Shown: positions 1-8,873, numbered from the stretch's first letter. The stretch is DNA of 64,000 nt from Arsenicicoccus piscis (GCF_022568835.1 NZ_JAKZHV010000003.1:434001-498000); one strand, 5' to 3'. The notes: generated from the letters alone by a model not told the origin. Translations and numbers: made by a program.

Positions 1-564
1 CGGCTGCAGCGCCGCAGCGATCTCGACCACGTCGTTGTCGTAGAAGTACAGACCCGGGACCGCGTGGTGCGAGCGCGGGTGGGCGGGCTTCTCCTCGATG
101 GAGATGGCGTGGCCCTGATCGTCGAACTCCACGACGCCGTAGGCCGTGGGGTCGGCGACCCGGTAGCCGAAGATCCGCGCGCCGCGGTGCGGGGGCTGGC
201 TCGCCAGCTCGGTGCCGAGCCCGGGCCCGTAGAAGATGTTGTCGCCGAGCACGAGCGCCACCTCGTCGTCGCCGATGAACTCCCGACCGATGGTGAAGGC
301 GCGGGCGAGGCCGTCCGGCTTGGCCTGCACGGCGTACTGCAGCGAGAGGCCGAGGGCGGAGCCGTCGCCGAGCAGACGGTGGAAGGCCGACGCATCCGCC
401 GGGGTCGTGATCACCAGGATGTCGCGGATCCCCGCGCACACCAGCGTCGACAACGGGTAGTAGATCATCGGCTTGTCGTAGACCGGCACGAGCTGCTTGC
501 TGACCCCGATCGTGATCGGGTGCAACCGGGTGCCGGAGCCACCGGCCAGGATGATTCCGCGCAT
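1..564 (-). CDS. rfbA: Glucose-1-phosphate thymidylyltransferase (RfbA), partial
   Basis: Cytosolic enzyme for the first step of dTDP-L-rhamnose synthesis, joining glucose-1-phosphate and dTTP to give dTDP-glucose and pyrophosphate. The 188 residues present are the N-terminal two thirds. They carry the nucleotide-binding loop GGSGTRLHP (residues 8-16), the following SKQL...[11 protein letters not shown] segment and the GDNIFYG sugar-nucleotide motif. The family is normally about 290 residues, so the C-terminus lies beyond the left edge. The ATG at 564 is preceded by no Shine-Dalgarno but by TAGTCT seven bases upstream, suggesting a leaderless message. It is divergent from rfbB, so the rhamnose genes share one control region. 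Confidence 0.95.
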   Translation of the reverse strand, partial: MRGIILAGGSGTRLHPITIGVSKQLVPVYDKPMIYYPLSTLVCAGIRDILVITTPADASAFHRLLGDGSALGLSLQYAVQAKPDGLARAFTIGREFIGDDEVALVLGDNIFYGPGLGTELASQPPHRGARIFGYRVADPTAYGVVEFDDQGHAISIEEKPAHPRSHHAVPGLYFYDNDVVEIAAALQP

Positions 565-1616
<1,052 letters not shown>

Positions 1617-1618
1617 CC

Positions 1619-3016
1619 ATGGCGGCCGAGCTGAGCCTTCGTCCCACCTCGATCCCCGGTCTGGTCGTCCTCACCCTCCCGGTGCACGGCGACGACCGCG
1701 GCTTCTTCAAGGAGAACTGGCAGCGCGCCAAGATGGTGGCGCTCGGGCTGCCCGACCTCGAGCCGGTGCAGAACAACGTGTCGTTCAACGCCACGGTCGG
1801 CGTGACCCGCGGCTTCCACGCCGAGCCGTGGAACAAGCTCGTGTCGGTCGCCACCGGCAAGGTGTTCGGGGCGTGGGTCGACCTGCGCGAGGGCGAGACG
1901 TTCGGCCGGGTCGAGACGGTCGAGATCGACGAGCGCACCACGGTCTTCGTGCCCGCCGGGGTGGCCAACGCGTTCCAGACCCTCGAGCCTGGCACCGCCT
2001 ACTCCTACCTCGTCGACGACCACTGGAGCCCCGCGGCCCGCGACGCCTACACCTACGTCAACCTCGCCGACCCGACCCTCGGGGTCGGCTGGCCGGTCCC
2101 GCTCGACCAGGCCGAGCTGAGCGACGCCGACCGCACGCACCCGATGCTCGCCGACGTGACACCCATGCGCGGCGGCCGGGTCGTGGTCGTCGGGTCCGGC
2201 GGGCAGGTCGGTCAGGCGTTCGCCGCCGCGTTCCCGCACGCCGAGCTCACCACCCGGGCCGAGCTCGACCTCGCCGACCCGGCGTCGGTGGCCGAGTTCG
2301 ACTGGACCGGAGTGCGACTCGTCCTGAACGCGGCCGCCTACACCAAGGTCGACGCCGCCGAGACCCCTGAGGGCCGGCGCGACGCGTGGGCCGCCAACGC
2401 GACCGGCGTCGCCGCACTCGCCCGGGTGGCCCGCGAGCGGCACGCCGTCCTGGTGCACGTCTCCTCCGACTACGTCTTCGACGGCACCGCCGACGAGCAC
2501 ACCGAGGACGAATCCCTCTCTCCGCTGGGCGTCTACGGCCAGTCCAAGGCGGCGGGCGATCTCGCCGCGCTCGAGGCGGGGCGTGTCTACATCCTGCGCA
2601 GCAGCTGGGTCGTGGGCGCCGGCGGCAACTTCGTGCGGACGATGGTGTCGTTGGCGGACAAGGGAGTTCGCCCGAGCGTCGTCTCCGACCAGCTCGGCCG
2701 GCTGACGTTCGCCGACGAGATCGCCCGGGCGGCAAAGCATCTCGTGGACGTGGAGGCGCCGTTCGGGGTCTACAACCTCAGCGGGGCGGGCCCCGTGCAG
2801 AGCTGGGCCGACATCGCCGCCGACGTCTTCGAGCTGCGCGGCGTCGACCGCTCCGCGATCACGCCGGTCAGCACCGAGGTCTACGGCGCGGGCAAGCAGA
2901 TGGCGCCTCGACCGTTGCGAAGTGCGTTGAGCCTGAGCAAGATCGAGGCCACCGGGTTCGAGCCGCGGCCGGTCGCCGACAGCCTGCGCGACTACGTCGG
3001 CGAGCTGCCGGCGTAG
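1619..3016 (+). CDS. rfbCD: Fused dTDP-4-dehydrorhamnose 3,5-epimerase / reductase (RfbC-RfbD)
   Basis: One 465-residue protein carries the last two steps of dTDP-L-rhamnose synthesis. Residues 1 to about 180 are a RmlC-type cupin epimerase: RGFH catalytic His, conserved Lys in WNKLV, VDLREGE, and the Tyr in TAYSYLVDDHWSP. From about residue 185 there is a RmlD-type SDR reductase: GSGGQVGQ NADPH loop, NAAAYTKVDAAE, SSDYVFDG, and YGQSK with the catalytic Tyr and Lys. Such fusions are known in actinobacteria; separate rfbC and rfbD are the norm elsewhere. The ATG at 1619 is two bases after rfbB. Its 3' end overlaps the convergent methyltransferase gene by 25 bp. Confidence 0.93.
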   Translation: MAAELSLRPTSIPGLVVLTLPVHGDDRGFFKENWQRAKMVALGLPDLEPVQNNVSFNATVGVTRGFHAEPWNKLVSVATGKVFGAWVDLREGETFGRVETVEIDERTTVFVPAGVANAFQTLEPGTAYSYLVDDHWSPAARDAYTYVNLADPTLGVGWPVPLDQAELSDADRTHPMLADVTPMRGGRVVVVGSGGQVGQAFAAAFPHAELTTRAELDLADPASVAEFDWTGVRLVLNAAAYTKVDAAETPEGRRDAWAANATGVAALARVARERHAVLVHVSSDYVFDGTADEHTEDESLSPLGVYGQSKAAGDLAALEAGRVYILRSSWVVGAGGNFVRTMVSLADKGVRPSVVSDQLGRLTFADEIARAAKHLVDVEAPFGVYNLSGAGPVQSWADIAADVFELRGVDRSAITPVSTEVYGAGKQMAPRPLRSALSLSKIEATGFEPRPVADSLRDYVGELPA

Positions 3017-3603
3017 CGGGCGCGCACCCAGAACTCGTTGTAGATGAACAGCTTCCCCGCCCAGGTGGGGAAGGGAAAGCTCGTGCTGCTCACGAGCTCC
3101 AGACCCAGGCGGCGGCAGAGCGCCTCCAGCTCGCCGGCGTCGAAGTAGTGCACGTGGGTGGGGTCGCTGGCGTAGCCGCGCTGCTGCGGGCAGACGATCT
3201 GAACCTCCCCCCCGGGACGCAGGTGGCGCAGGTAGCCGCGCACCAGCTCCTCGGCGGCGGACGCCGGCAGGTGCTCGAGCAGGTGCGCCAGGAGCAGCGC
3301 GTCGAACTGCTCGTCGTCGGCGAGGTCCTCGGGCAGCACCGCGACCAGCCCGCGGCGGCGGGCGACCTCCACAGACGTGGGGTTGGTGTCGGTGCCGACG
3401 GACCCGGGCGGCAGCACCTGCAGGTTGCGGCCGATGCCGCAGCCGACGTCGAGGGTGCGGCCGAGCTGCTGCTGCCGCAGCTTCTCCTGGTAGGGCCACT
3501 GCACCTTGAGCACCCTTTTCCACCAGACCTGCTGGCTCGCCACCAGCCACTCGGTGTAGGTCTGGTCCCCGGACGAGGAGGTGCGGTCGGGCCGGTGCGC
3601 CAT
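2992..3603 (-). CDS. Class I SAM-dependent methyltransferase
   Basis: A 203-residue cytosolic methyltransferase of unknown substrate. Motif I is LDVGCGIGRNL (about residues 50-60), followed by the acidic post-I strand GTDTNPTS, then a LLAHLLEHLP segment typical of Methyltransf_11/23 proteins. It lies next to a GT2 and GtrA in a polysaccharide block, so a sugar or glycolipid acceptor is a reasonable guess. The ATG at 3603 has no clear Shine-Dalgarno; TAGCTC sits six bases upstream, just after the stop of the preceding gene, so it may have its own promoter or simply be read through. Confidence 0.85.
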   Translation of the reverse strand: MAHRPDRTSSSGDQTYTEWLVASQQVWWKRVLKVQWPYQEKLRQQQLGRTLDVGCGIGRNLQVLPPGSVGTDTNPTSVEVARRRGLVAVLPEDLADDEQFDALLLAHLLEHLPASAAEELVRGYLRHLRPGGEVQIVCPQQRGYASDPTHVHYFDAGELEALCRRLGLELVSSTSFPFPTWAGKLFIYNEFWVRARYAGSSPT

Positions 3604-3620
3604 GCGAGGGAGCTACCTGT

Positions 3621-4493
3621 TCACTCGTCCTTGGAGAAGGAACCGGACGTCGCCGTCGCCGGCGGGTTGAGCTTGTTGCCGACCCGCAGGTAGTAGAGCC
3701 GCCGCGCGATGGCCATGCCCCGCGCGCGGGTGTCGGCGCGCAGCAGCTCGCGCTTGGTCAGCAGGCCGGGGGTCTCCTCGGCCACCTTGTGGTGGAAGCC
3801 GACGACCTGCTCGGACTGCTGCTGGGACAGCGCGATGGTCCACTGCGAGGCGTTCAGCCGGAACGCCGCCAGCACCTCGTCGACCGCGACGAACGAGCCG
3901 TGCTGGAGGACGTTGCAGTAGGTGTGCAGGTCGAGCACGTAGGGGAACCGGTCGTCCCAGCCGCCGGTCGCCTGGAGCGCCTCGCGGCGCAGCAGCACGC
4001 AGCCGGGCTCGCCGAAGATGTTGGTGCCGGCGAGGATCGCCGCGCGGACGGCCTGCGGCCCAGACACCTCGCCGCGCAGGTGGCCGAGCCCGCGCGAGGC
4101 CATCAGCACCTCGCCGTGGGAGTTGACGATGCGTCGCTTGGACGCGCACACGACCGCGTTCGGTGCGGCGAGCATGGCGTCCACCTGCCGCTCGACGCAC
4201 GTCGGGTCGATGGTGTCGTCACCGCACACCAGCTTGAGGAACTCGCCGGTGGCGCGCTCGGTCGCGGCGGTCCAGTTGGCCGGCGCGCCACCGCCGCGGG
4301 GCTGCTCGAACAGCTGCACGCGCGGGTCCTGCGCGTAGGGCTGCAGCAGCTCCCAGGTGCCGTCGGGGCTCGAGTGGTCGCTGACGATCACCTCGAGGTT
4401 CTCGTAGGTCTGCCCGAGAATGCTGTCCATCGTCTCCTTGATGTAGGCGACGGTCTTGTAGCTCGGGACGACGATCGAGACGAGCGGCCTCAC
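3621..4493 (-). CDS. Family 2 glycosyltransferase
   Basis: A 290-residue GT-A fold glycosyltransferase. It opens with VSIVVPSYK and continues with SILGQTYENLEVIVSDHSSPDGT, the nucleotide-sugar-binding start of GT2 enzymes. KLVCGDD supplies the metal-binding acidic pair near residue 95. No membrane segments are visible, so it probably acts at the cytosolic membrane face on a lipid-linked acceptor. The GTG at 4493 overlaps the stop of gtrA as GTGA, implying translational coupling. With GtrA next door it may transfer a sugar to polyprenyl phosphate or build the rhamnose polymer; the substrate cannot be read from sequence. Confidence 0.9.
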   Translation of the reverse strand: MRPLVSIVVPSYKTVAYIKETMDSILGQTYENLEVIVSDHSSPDGTWELLQPYAQDPRVQLFEQPRGGGAPANWTAATERATGEFLKLVCGDDTIDPTCVERQVDAMLAAPNAVVCASKRRIVNSHGEVLMASRGLGHLRGEVSGPQAVRAAILAGTNIFGEPGCVLLRREALQATGGWDDRFPYVLDLHTYCNVLQHGSFVAVDEVLAAFRLNASQWTIALSQQQSEQVVGFHHKVAEETPGLLTKRELLRADTRARGMAIARRLYYLRVGNKLNPPATATSGSFSKDE

Positions 4494-4957
4494 GAAGACT
4501 CCTCGTGGCGGTGGAAGGAGAAGCGGCTGTGACCGAACCAGCTCACGGTCGCCGTGACGATGACGATGAACAGTTGGGCCACGACCGGGTCGAGGTGCAA
4601 CAGCTCGACGCAGATCGGCAGCAGCACGGCGTTGACCCCGAGCGAGGCGAGGTTGACCGTCTCGAACCGCCACAGGTCACGCAGCAGGTGGCCGTGCACC
4701 CGGAAGACCAGCTTGCGGTGCAGGGTGAACGCGATGATCACGGACACCACGTGCGCGCAGAGCAGGGTCGCCATGTAGCCGAACCGGGGACCCACCAGGT
4801 GGTGGAACGCGACGAAGCACAAGAACCCGACCGCGGTGTTGATGGCGCCGACGACGAGGAAGGCGACGCGCTGGTCGCGGATGATCGTCAGCAGCAGGCC
4901 CGGCTCCGTGTCCTTGTCGAGCTCGGGATCGAAGTCGGACAGCGGGTCCATGGTCAC
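4490..4957 (-). CDS. GtrA family membrane protein
   Basis: A 155-residue integral membrane protein with four hydrophobic segments (about 30-50, 60-80, 95-115 and 120-140). It has the GtrA hallmarks of an early FLVVGAINTAVGF helix and a FHRKLVFRVHG-like basic stretch. Family members are thought to flip polyprenyl-phosphate-linked sugars. Three starts are possible: GTG 4960, GTG 4957 and ATG 4951. I chose GTG 4957 because TAGTCT (complement of 4964-4969) lies exactly six bases upstream, the spacing seen at many genes here. It is coupled to the downstream GT2 by a GTGA overlap. Confidence 0.85.
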   Translation of the reverse strand: MTMDPLSDFDPELDKDTEPGLLLTIIRDQRVAFLVVGAINTAVGFLCFVAFHHLVGPRFGYMATLLCAHVVSVIIAFTLHRKLVFRVHGHLLRDLWRFETVNLASLGVNAVLLPICVELLHLDPVVAQLFIVIVTATVSWFGHSRFSFHRHEESS

Positions 4958-4985
4958 CACCCGAGACTACCTGCTCGGTGGCGGC

Positions 4986-6026
4986 TCAGGCGTCGATCGC
5001 CGCGCGCTCCTGCGCCCGCTTGGAGGCGATCAGGCTGGTCACGGTGGTGATCGCGAGGACGCCGACGATGACCAGCAGCGACGCGAGCGTCGGCACGGTC
5101 GGGACGCCCGGCCACACGTCGTGCGCCCAGTGCAGGACCAGCTTCACGCCGATGAAGGCGAGGATGACGGCAAGGCCGTAGCCCAGGTGGACGAGCTTGG
5201 AGAGCAGGCCCTCGAGCACGAAGTAGAGCGCCCGCAGGCCGAGCAGCGCGAACGCGTTGGTCACGAACACGAGGTAGGGGTCGCCGGTGATGCCGTAGAC
5301 CGCGGGCACCGAGTCGATCGCGAACATCACGTCCGTCGCGAGGACGGTCAAGGTCACGACGGCCAGCGGGGTGAGCGCCCAGCGCCCGCCCTCACGGACC
5401 CGCATCTTGGTGCCGTGGTACTGGTCCGTGACGGGGAAGAAGCGCCGGATGAAGCGCACGACCGCCATGTCGGAGACGTCCTGGTCGTGGTCCTCCTCGG
5501 CGCGGGCGTCTCGGAACACCTTGACGGCCGTGACCAGCAGGATCAGACCGAAGAACAAGAAGGTGATGGCGAACTTCGCGATGAGGGTGGCGCCGATGGC
5601 GATGAAGATCGCGCGCAGCACCAGGGCGCCGGCGACACCGATCAGCAGCACCCGCTGCTGCAGCTCGCGCGGCACGAGGAAGCCGGACAGCAGCAGGATG
5701 AAGACGAAGAGGTTGTCGATCGACAGCGACTTCTCGACCAGGTAGCCGGTGAGGTACTCCAGGCCCTCGACCCGGCCGTAGACCGACCACAGCCACGCGC
5801 CGAAGCCGAGCGGCAGCGCGATGTAGAACACCGACCAGCCGACGGCCTCACGCATCGAGACCTCGTGCGGGCGGCGGGTGATGAGGAAGTCGAGGACGAA
5901 CAGCGCCACGATGCCGACGATGGTCCAGGTCCACAGGGTGGGGGAGCCGATCGTGGACAAGGCGGTGGTGGAGGCGTCGGCGGCCGACGGCGCGGACAGC
6001 GTCAGGGCAGACTGTGGTGGGATCAC
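4986..6026 (-). CDS. TerC/Alx family membrane protein, probable manganese exporter
   Basis: A 346-residue polytopic protein with about nine membrane segments and the TerC signature: EKSLSIDNLFVFILL with paired acidic residues in the membrane, and the repeat copy LATDVMFAIDSVPAV in the second half. The Asp-containing motifs are thought to bind divalent metal. Between them is a charged cytosolic loop (about residues 190-215). Relatives such as Alx export Mn2+. The GTG at 6026 follows an AGGAG Shine-Dalgarno. A long structured leader resembling a manganese riboswitch precedes it, supporting the manganese role. Confidence 0.9.
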   Translation of the reverse strand: MIPPQSALTLSAPSAADASTTALSTIGSPTLWTWTIVGIVALFVLDFLITRRPHEVSMREAVGWSVFYIALPLGFGAWLWSVYGRVEGLEYLTGYLVEKSLSIDNLFVFILLLSGFLVPRELQQRVLLIGVAGALVLRAIFIAIGATLIAKFAITFLFFGLILLVTAVKVFRDARAEEDHDQDVSDMAVVRFIRRFFPVTDQYHGTKMRVREGGRWALTPLAVVTLTVLATDVMFAIDSVPAVYGITGDPYLVFVTNAFALLGLRALYFVLEGLLSKLVHLGYGLAVILAFIGVKLVLHWAHDVWPGVPTVPTLASLLVIVGVLAITTVTSLIASKRAQERAAIDA

Positions 6027-6049
6027 GAGGGTCTCCTGGGAGGGTCAGG

Positions 6050-6155
6050 TGGCCTGAGGTCTCCTTCACCCGGTGAGGTGCTCGCCCGGAGCGTCTGCTG
6101 AGACGCCGTACTGACCGGGTCGAGGCTTGGGAAGTACTCCCCTCGTACCCACCAC
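6050..6155 (-). ncRNA. Candidate yybP-ykoY (manganese) riboswitch leading terC
   Basis: Read on the minus strand, the leader contains GAGGGGAGTAC (6144-6134) and, near its 3' end, GGAGACCTC (6064-6056). These match the conserved P1-flanked GGGGAGUA and GAGACC blocks of the yybP-ykoY class. GAGG pairs with CCTC to close P1, and an outer GGTGG/CCACC pair (about 6153-6149 with 6053-6049) extends it. Inside are a CCCGG/CCGGG stem and a GCGTCT-cagc-AGACGC hairpin. The AGGAG before the terC start lies just downstream. It was identified by eye; no covariance model was run. Confidence 0.7.
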
Positions 6156-6250
6156 GGTACCTGAGGATCCGCTCAGGTCCCAACCCCCCGTCGGCGGCGG
6201 GGGTGCGTGGTGGCAAGGCCGAGCGTGAGCGAGGTCACTGCTCGAGAGGG

Positions 6251-6269
6251 CAAGGTTAGGCTACCCTTC
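6251..6269 (+). promoter_or_regulatory. DtxR/IdeR iron box over the bfd promoter
   Basis: The 19 bp CAAGGTTAGGCTACCCTTC agrees at 14 of 19 positions with the DtxR/IdeR consensus TTAGGTTAGGCTAACCTAA. It overlaps the -10-like TACCCT (6262-6267), which is seven bases before the bfd ATG. Binding of iron-loaded repressor there would block transcription. Confidence 0.75.
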
Positions 6270-6274
6270 ATCGC

Positions 6275-6535
6275 ATGATCCTCTGCCACTGCGCCATCGT
6301 GACCGATCGCCAGGTGACCAACGCGATGGACGATGGCCAGGTCGGCCTCGGCGCGATCTGTCGAGCGACGGGAGCGGGCAGCGGGTGCGGGCAGTGCGTC
6401 CCCTCGGTGCGGTCGGTGATGCGTCGGTATGCTCTCGCACGAGCAGCGGTGCTTGCCGAGTCTGCGGTCACCTCGCTCGCCCAGTTCGCCACCAGCCAGG
6501 CCGCCCTGGAAGGGGATTCCCATGCAGCCGCGTAG
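6275..6535 (+). CDS. bfd: Bacterioferritin-associated ferredoxin (Bfd-like)
   Basis: A small [2Fe-2S] protein (86 residues) thought to dock on bacterioferritin and reduce its ferric core to release iron. Cysteines in CHC at residues 4 and 6 and in CRATG...GCGQC near residues 29-41 give the BFD-like Fer2 cysteine set. The tail after about residue 60 is non-conserved. The ATG at 6275 follows an iron box and a -10-like element with no Shine-Dalgarno. The gene overlaps bfr by 14 bp, so both proteins come from one message, which suits their partnership. Confidence 0.88.
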   Translation: MILCHCAIVTDRQVTNAMDDGQVGLGAICRATGAGSGCGQCVPSVRSVMRRYALARAAVLAESAVTSLAQFATSQAALEGDSHAAA

Positions 6536-7010
6536 CCCTCGAGTCGTCGAGCTCCTCAACGAGGCCCTCACCTTTGAGCTCACCGTCGTCAACACCTACT
6601 TCCTGCACGCCCGGATGCTCGACAACTGGGGTCTCCCGAAGCTCGGGCACGTGTTCTACGACCTCTCGATCGACGAGATGAGGGACTCCGACGCCCTGAT
6701 CAACCGGATCCTGTTCTTCGAGGGCCACCCGAACGTGCAGCGGCTCAACCCCATCACCATCGGCGAGACCCCGGCCGAGATGCTTGAGCTCGCGCTCAGC
6801 TCCGAGCTCACCGCGATCGAGCAGTTCAACGCCTCGGCCGCCGAGTGCCACGACCTCGGCGACCACGCCACGGCGGCGATCTTCGAGGAGATGGCCCAGG
6901 ACGAGGAGAAGCACGCCGACTGGTTCGAGGCCCAGCGCGACGCCATCGCCCGGGTGGGGGTCGAGAACTACCTGGCCCAGCACGTGGCCGCCGGCGAGGG
7001 CCCCTCCTGA
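6522..7010 (+). CDS. bfr: Bacterioferritin with altered ferroxidase ligand
   Basis: Iron-storage protein of 162 residues, the usual length for Bfr. Conserved ferroxidase residues are Glu19, Glu52, the Glu in SSELTAIEQ and the EEKH Glu/His pair near 125-130. The heme-ligand position is Met53 in DEMRDSD. Odd: the first-site histidine (His54 in the E. coli numbering, motif EMKHAD) is Asp here (EMRDSD). The core remains Bfr-like, with YFLHARM and RILFFEGHPN. The ATG at 6522 follows GGAAGGGG and lies inside the end of bfd; an upstream in-frame start would add an unrelated leader. Confidence 0.9.
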   Translation: MQPRSPRVVELLNEALTFELTVVNTYFLHARMLDNWGLPKLGHVFYDLSIDEMRDSDALINRILFFEGHPNVQRLNPITIGETPAEMLELALSSELTAIEQFNASAAECHDLGDHATAAIFEEMAQDEEKHADWFEAQRDAIARVGVENYLAQHVAAGEGPS

Positions 7011-7390
7011 TGGCGATCCGCTGGTACTCCCTGGTCATCGACTCCGCCGACCCGCACGCGCTCGCGACCTGGTGGGCGAAGGCGCTCGGTTGGACCATGA
7101 CGACCGACGAGCCGGACGAGGTCTGGCTCGAGCCGCCGGTGCAGCTCGACGGTCCGGTGCGCATCCCCGAGCTGTGCTTCGTGCCCGTCCCCGAGGGCAA
7201 GACGGTCAAGAACCGGCTGCACCTGGACCTTGCTCCCGAGTCCGACGACGACCACGCCGCGATGGTGCAGCGCCTGCTCGACCTCGGCGCCACCCGGGCC
7301 GAGGTCGGCCAGCGCCGCGGCGAGGTGACCTGGGAGGTCTTCACCGACCCCGAGGGCAACGAGCTCTGCCTGCTGTCCGCGCGCGAGTAG
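7010..7390 (+). CDS. VOC superfamily (glyoxalase-like) protein
   Basis: A 126-residue protein of the glyoxalase-like domain type (Glyoxalase_6), seen in the WYSLVIDSADPHALATWW opening, the KNRLHLDL central strand with a His, and the TDPEGNELCLL ending. Such proteins often bind a metal and act on small molecules, but no substrate can be named. Its ATG overlaps the bfr stop by one base (TGATG), so it is probably the third gene of the bfd operon. Whether it has any iron-related role is unknown. Confidence 0.82.
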   Translation: MAIRWYSLVIDSADPHALATWWAKALGWTMTTDEPDEVWLEPPVQLDGPVRIPELCFVPVPEGKTVKNRLHLDLAPESDDDHAAMVQRLLDLGATRAEVGQRRGEVTWEVFTDPEGNELCLLSARE

Positions 7391-7394
7391 CCCT

Positions 7395-7412
7395 GGCGGC
7401 TTCCCTGCCGCC
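7395..7412 (+). terminator. Weak hairpin after the bfd-bfr-VOC operon
   Basis: GGCGGC-ttccct-GCCGCC directly after the VOC stop can form a six-pair GC stem. There is no T tract, so termination here is only possible. Confidence 0.3.
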
Positions 7413-7465
7413 GCGACACGGCACCGTGGCTGGTGCCCGTCAAGGCGTTTGATGTGCTGGGCTCT

Positions 7466-7747
7466 TCACGAGCCAGCGGCATCGATGCGTCGGACGAAGT
7501 CAGCGACCCATCGGATCGCGTCGTCGATGGTCGGCAGTACGTCGAGCCCCTCGGCCGCCGCGGCGTAGAGCGTGTCCCACGTAGGGCCCCCAATAATCGT
7601 CGGCGGCCACGCCTGCTGGCGCCGGTAGTCGAAGAGACGAACGCAGGTTGCACGCGCCTGACGGAGGTCGAGAGGGCCGCCGTCGACGAGTAGCTGGAGA
7701 TCGACGAGGTCTCGGGCGCGTTCGGCACGTCTACCGGGATGGCTCCA
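7466..7747 (-). pseudogene. Remnant of an AbiEii-like nucleotidyltransferase (C-terminal fragment)
   Basis: A minus-strand frame ending at TGA 7468-7466 reads RARDLVDLQLLVDGG, then CVRLFDYRRQQAWPPTI, TWDTLYAAAAEGLDVLPT and IRWVADFVRRIDAAG. This has the look of the C-terminal part of actinobacterial AbiEii/AbiGii-type nucleotidyltransferases, the toxin half of abortive-infection pairs. Going upstream the same frame meets a stop near 7755 and there is no start codon or catalytic domain, so only about 90 codons survive. No antitoxin-like gene is adjacent. Family assignment is from memory of the motif and is tentative. Confidence 0.5.
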
Positions 7748-7886
7748 TCAAGCGGATGTGGCCGTAGCCCGTGGCCCGATCTCGATCGGCAGTTCGTGGG
7801 TTTCGTTGATTTCTAGCGGACCTGTTGCGGGACCAGACGCGGACCTCCCAGCCCTACACCCCGTCTGACCTGCGCAACACACGAAC
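7748..7886. other. Non-coding stretch between the AbiEii remnant and menB
   Basis: No gene, repeat or clear regulatory site is visible. Together with the preceding remnant it makes a 496 bp gap between the VOC gene and menB. Base composition is slightly lower in GC than the flanking genes, consistent with leftover acquired DNA. Confidence 0.4.
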
Positions 7887-8867
7887 TTAGAAGTACCAGG
7901 GGAAGGGCGACCAGTCGGGGTCGCGCTTCTGCAGGAAGGAGTCGCGGCCCTCGACGGCCTCGTCGGTCATGTAGGCGAGCCGGGTGGCCTCGCCGGCGAA
8001 GACCTGCTGGCCCATCAGGCCGTCGTCGGTGAGGTTGAACGCGAACTTCAGCATCCGCTGGGCCTGCGGCGACTTGCCCATGATCTCGGTCGCCACCTGC
8101 AGCGCCTCGCGTTCGAGGTCGGCATGGTCGGCCACGATGTTGACGGCGCCCATCCGGTGCATGTCCTCGGCGGTGTAGGCCCGGCCGAGGAAGAAGATCT
8201 CACGGGCGAACTTCTGGCCCACCTGCTTGGCGAGGTAGGCCGACCCGTAGCCCGCGTCGAACGAACCCACGTCGGCGTCGGTCTGCTTGAACCGGGCGTG
8301 CTCCCGCGAGGCGATGGTGAGGTCGCAGACGACGTGCAGGCTGTGCCCACCGCCGGCCGCCCAGCCGTTGACCACGGCGATGACGACCTTGGGCATGGTG
8401 CGGATGAGGCGCTGCACCTCGAGGATGTGCAGCCGCCCGCCCTGGGCCTTCACCCGCGCCTCGTCGACGCCGGCGGCCGTCTCGTCGGCACCCTCCTTGG
8501 CGTACTGGTAGCCGCTGCGGCCGCGGATCCGCTGGTCACCGCCGGTGCAGAAGGCCCAGCCCCCGGTCGTCGCGGACTGGCCGGTGCGCGGCGTGGGTCC
8601 GTTGCCGGTGAGCAGCACGACCCCCACGTCGGGAGACATGCGGGCGTGGTCCAGGACCCGGTAGAGCTCGTCGACGGTGTGCGGTCGGAACGCGTTGAGC
8701 ACCTCGGGGCGGTCGAACGCGATGCGCACCACGCCGTTCGCGGCGGCGGCGCCCGGACCGGAGGCGCCGACCCGCCGGTGGTAGGTGATGTCGGTGAGCT
8801 CGAAGCCGGCCACGGGCTCCCACTCGGTCGGGTCGAAGGTCTCGCTCACGTGCTCCAGTGCGCTCAC
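7887..8867 (-). CDS. menB: 1,4-dihydroxy-2-naphthoyl-CoA synthase (MenB)
   Basis: Crotonase-family enzyme closing the second ring of the naphthoquinone: o-succinylbenzoyl-CoA to 1,4-dihydroxy-2-naphthoyl-CoA in menaquinone synthesis. At 326 residues it is close to actinobacterial MenB. Motifs include AFDRPEVLNAFRPHTVDEL, the FCTGGDQRIRG oxyanion/bicarbonate loop, WAAGGGHSLHVVCDLTIAS, and the FKQTDADVGSFDAGYGSAY segment. The C-terminus SPFPWYF is typical. I start at GTG 8867 because TACCCT (complement of 8874-8879) lies six bases upstream; an upstream TTG/ATG-type extension would add a non-conserved leader. Confidence 0.95.
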   Translation of the reverse strand: MSALEHVSETFDPTEWEPVAGFELTDITYHRRVGASGPGAAAANGVVRIAFDRPEVLNAFRPHTVDELYRVLDHARMSPDVGVVLLTGNGPTPRTGQSATTGGWAFCTGGDQRIRGRSGYQYAKEGADETAAGVDEARVKAQGGRLHILEVQRLIRTMPKVVIAVVNGWAAGGGHSLHVVCDLTIASREHARFKQTDADVGSFDAGYGSAYLAKQVGQKFAREIFFLGRAYTAEDMHRMGAVNIVADHADLEREALQVATEIMGKSPQAQRMLKFAFNLTDDGLMGQQVFAGEATRLAYMTDEAVEGRDSFLQKRDPDWSPFPWYF

Positions 8868-8873
8868 CGCCCC

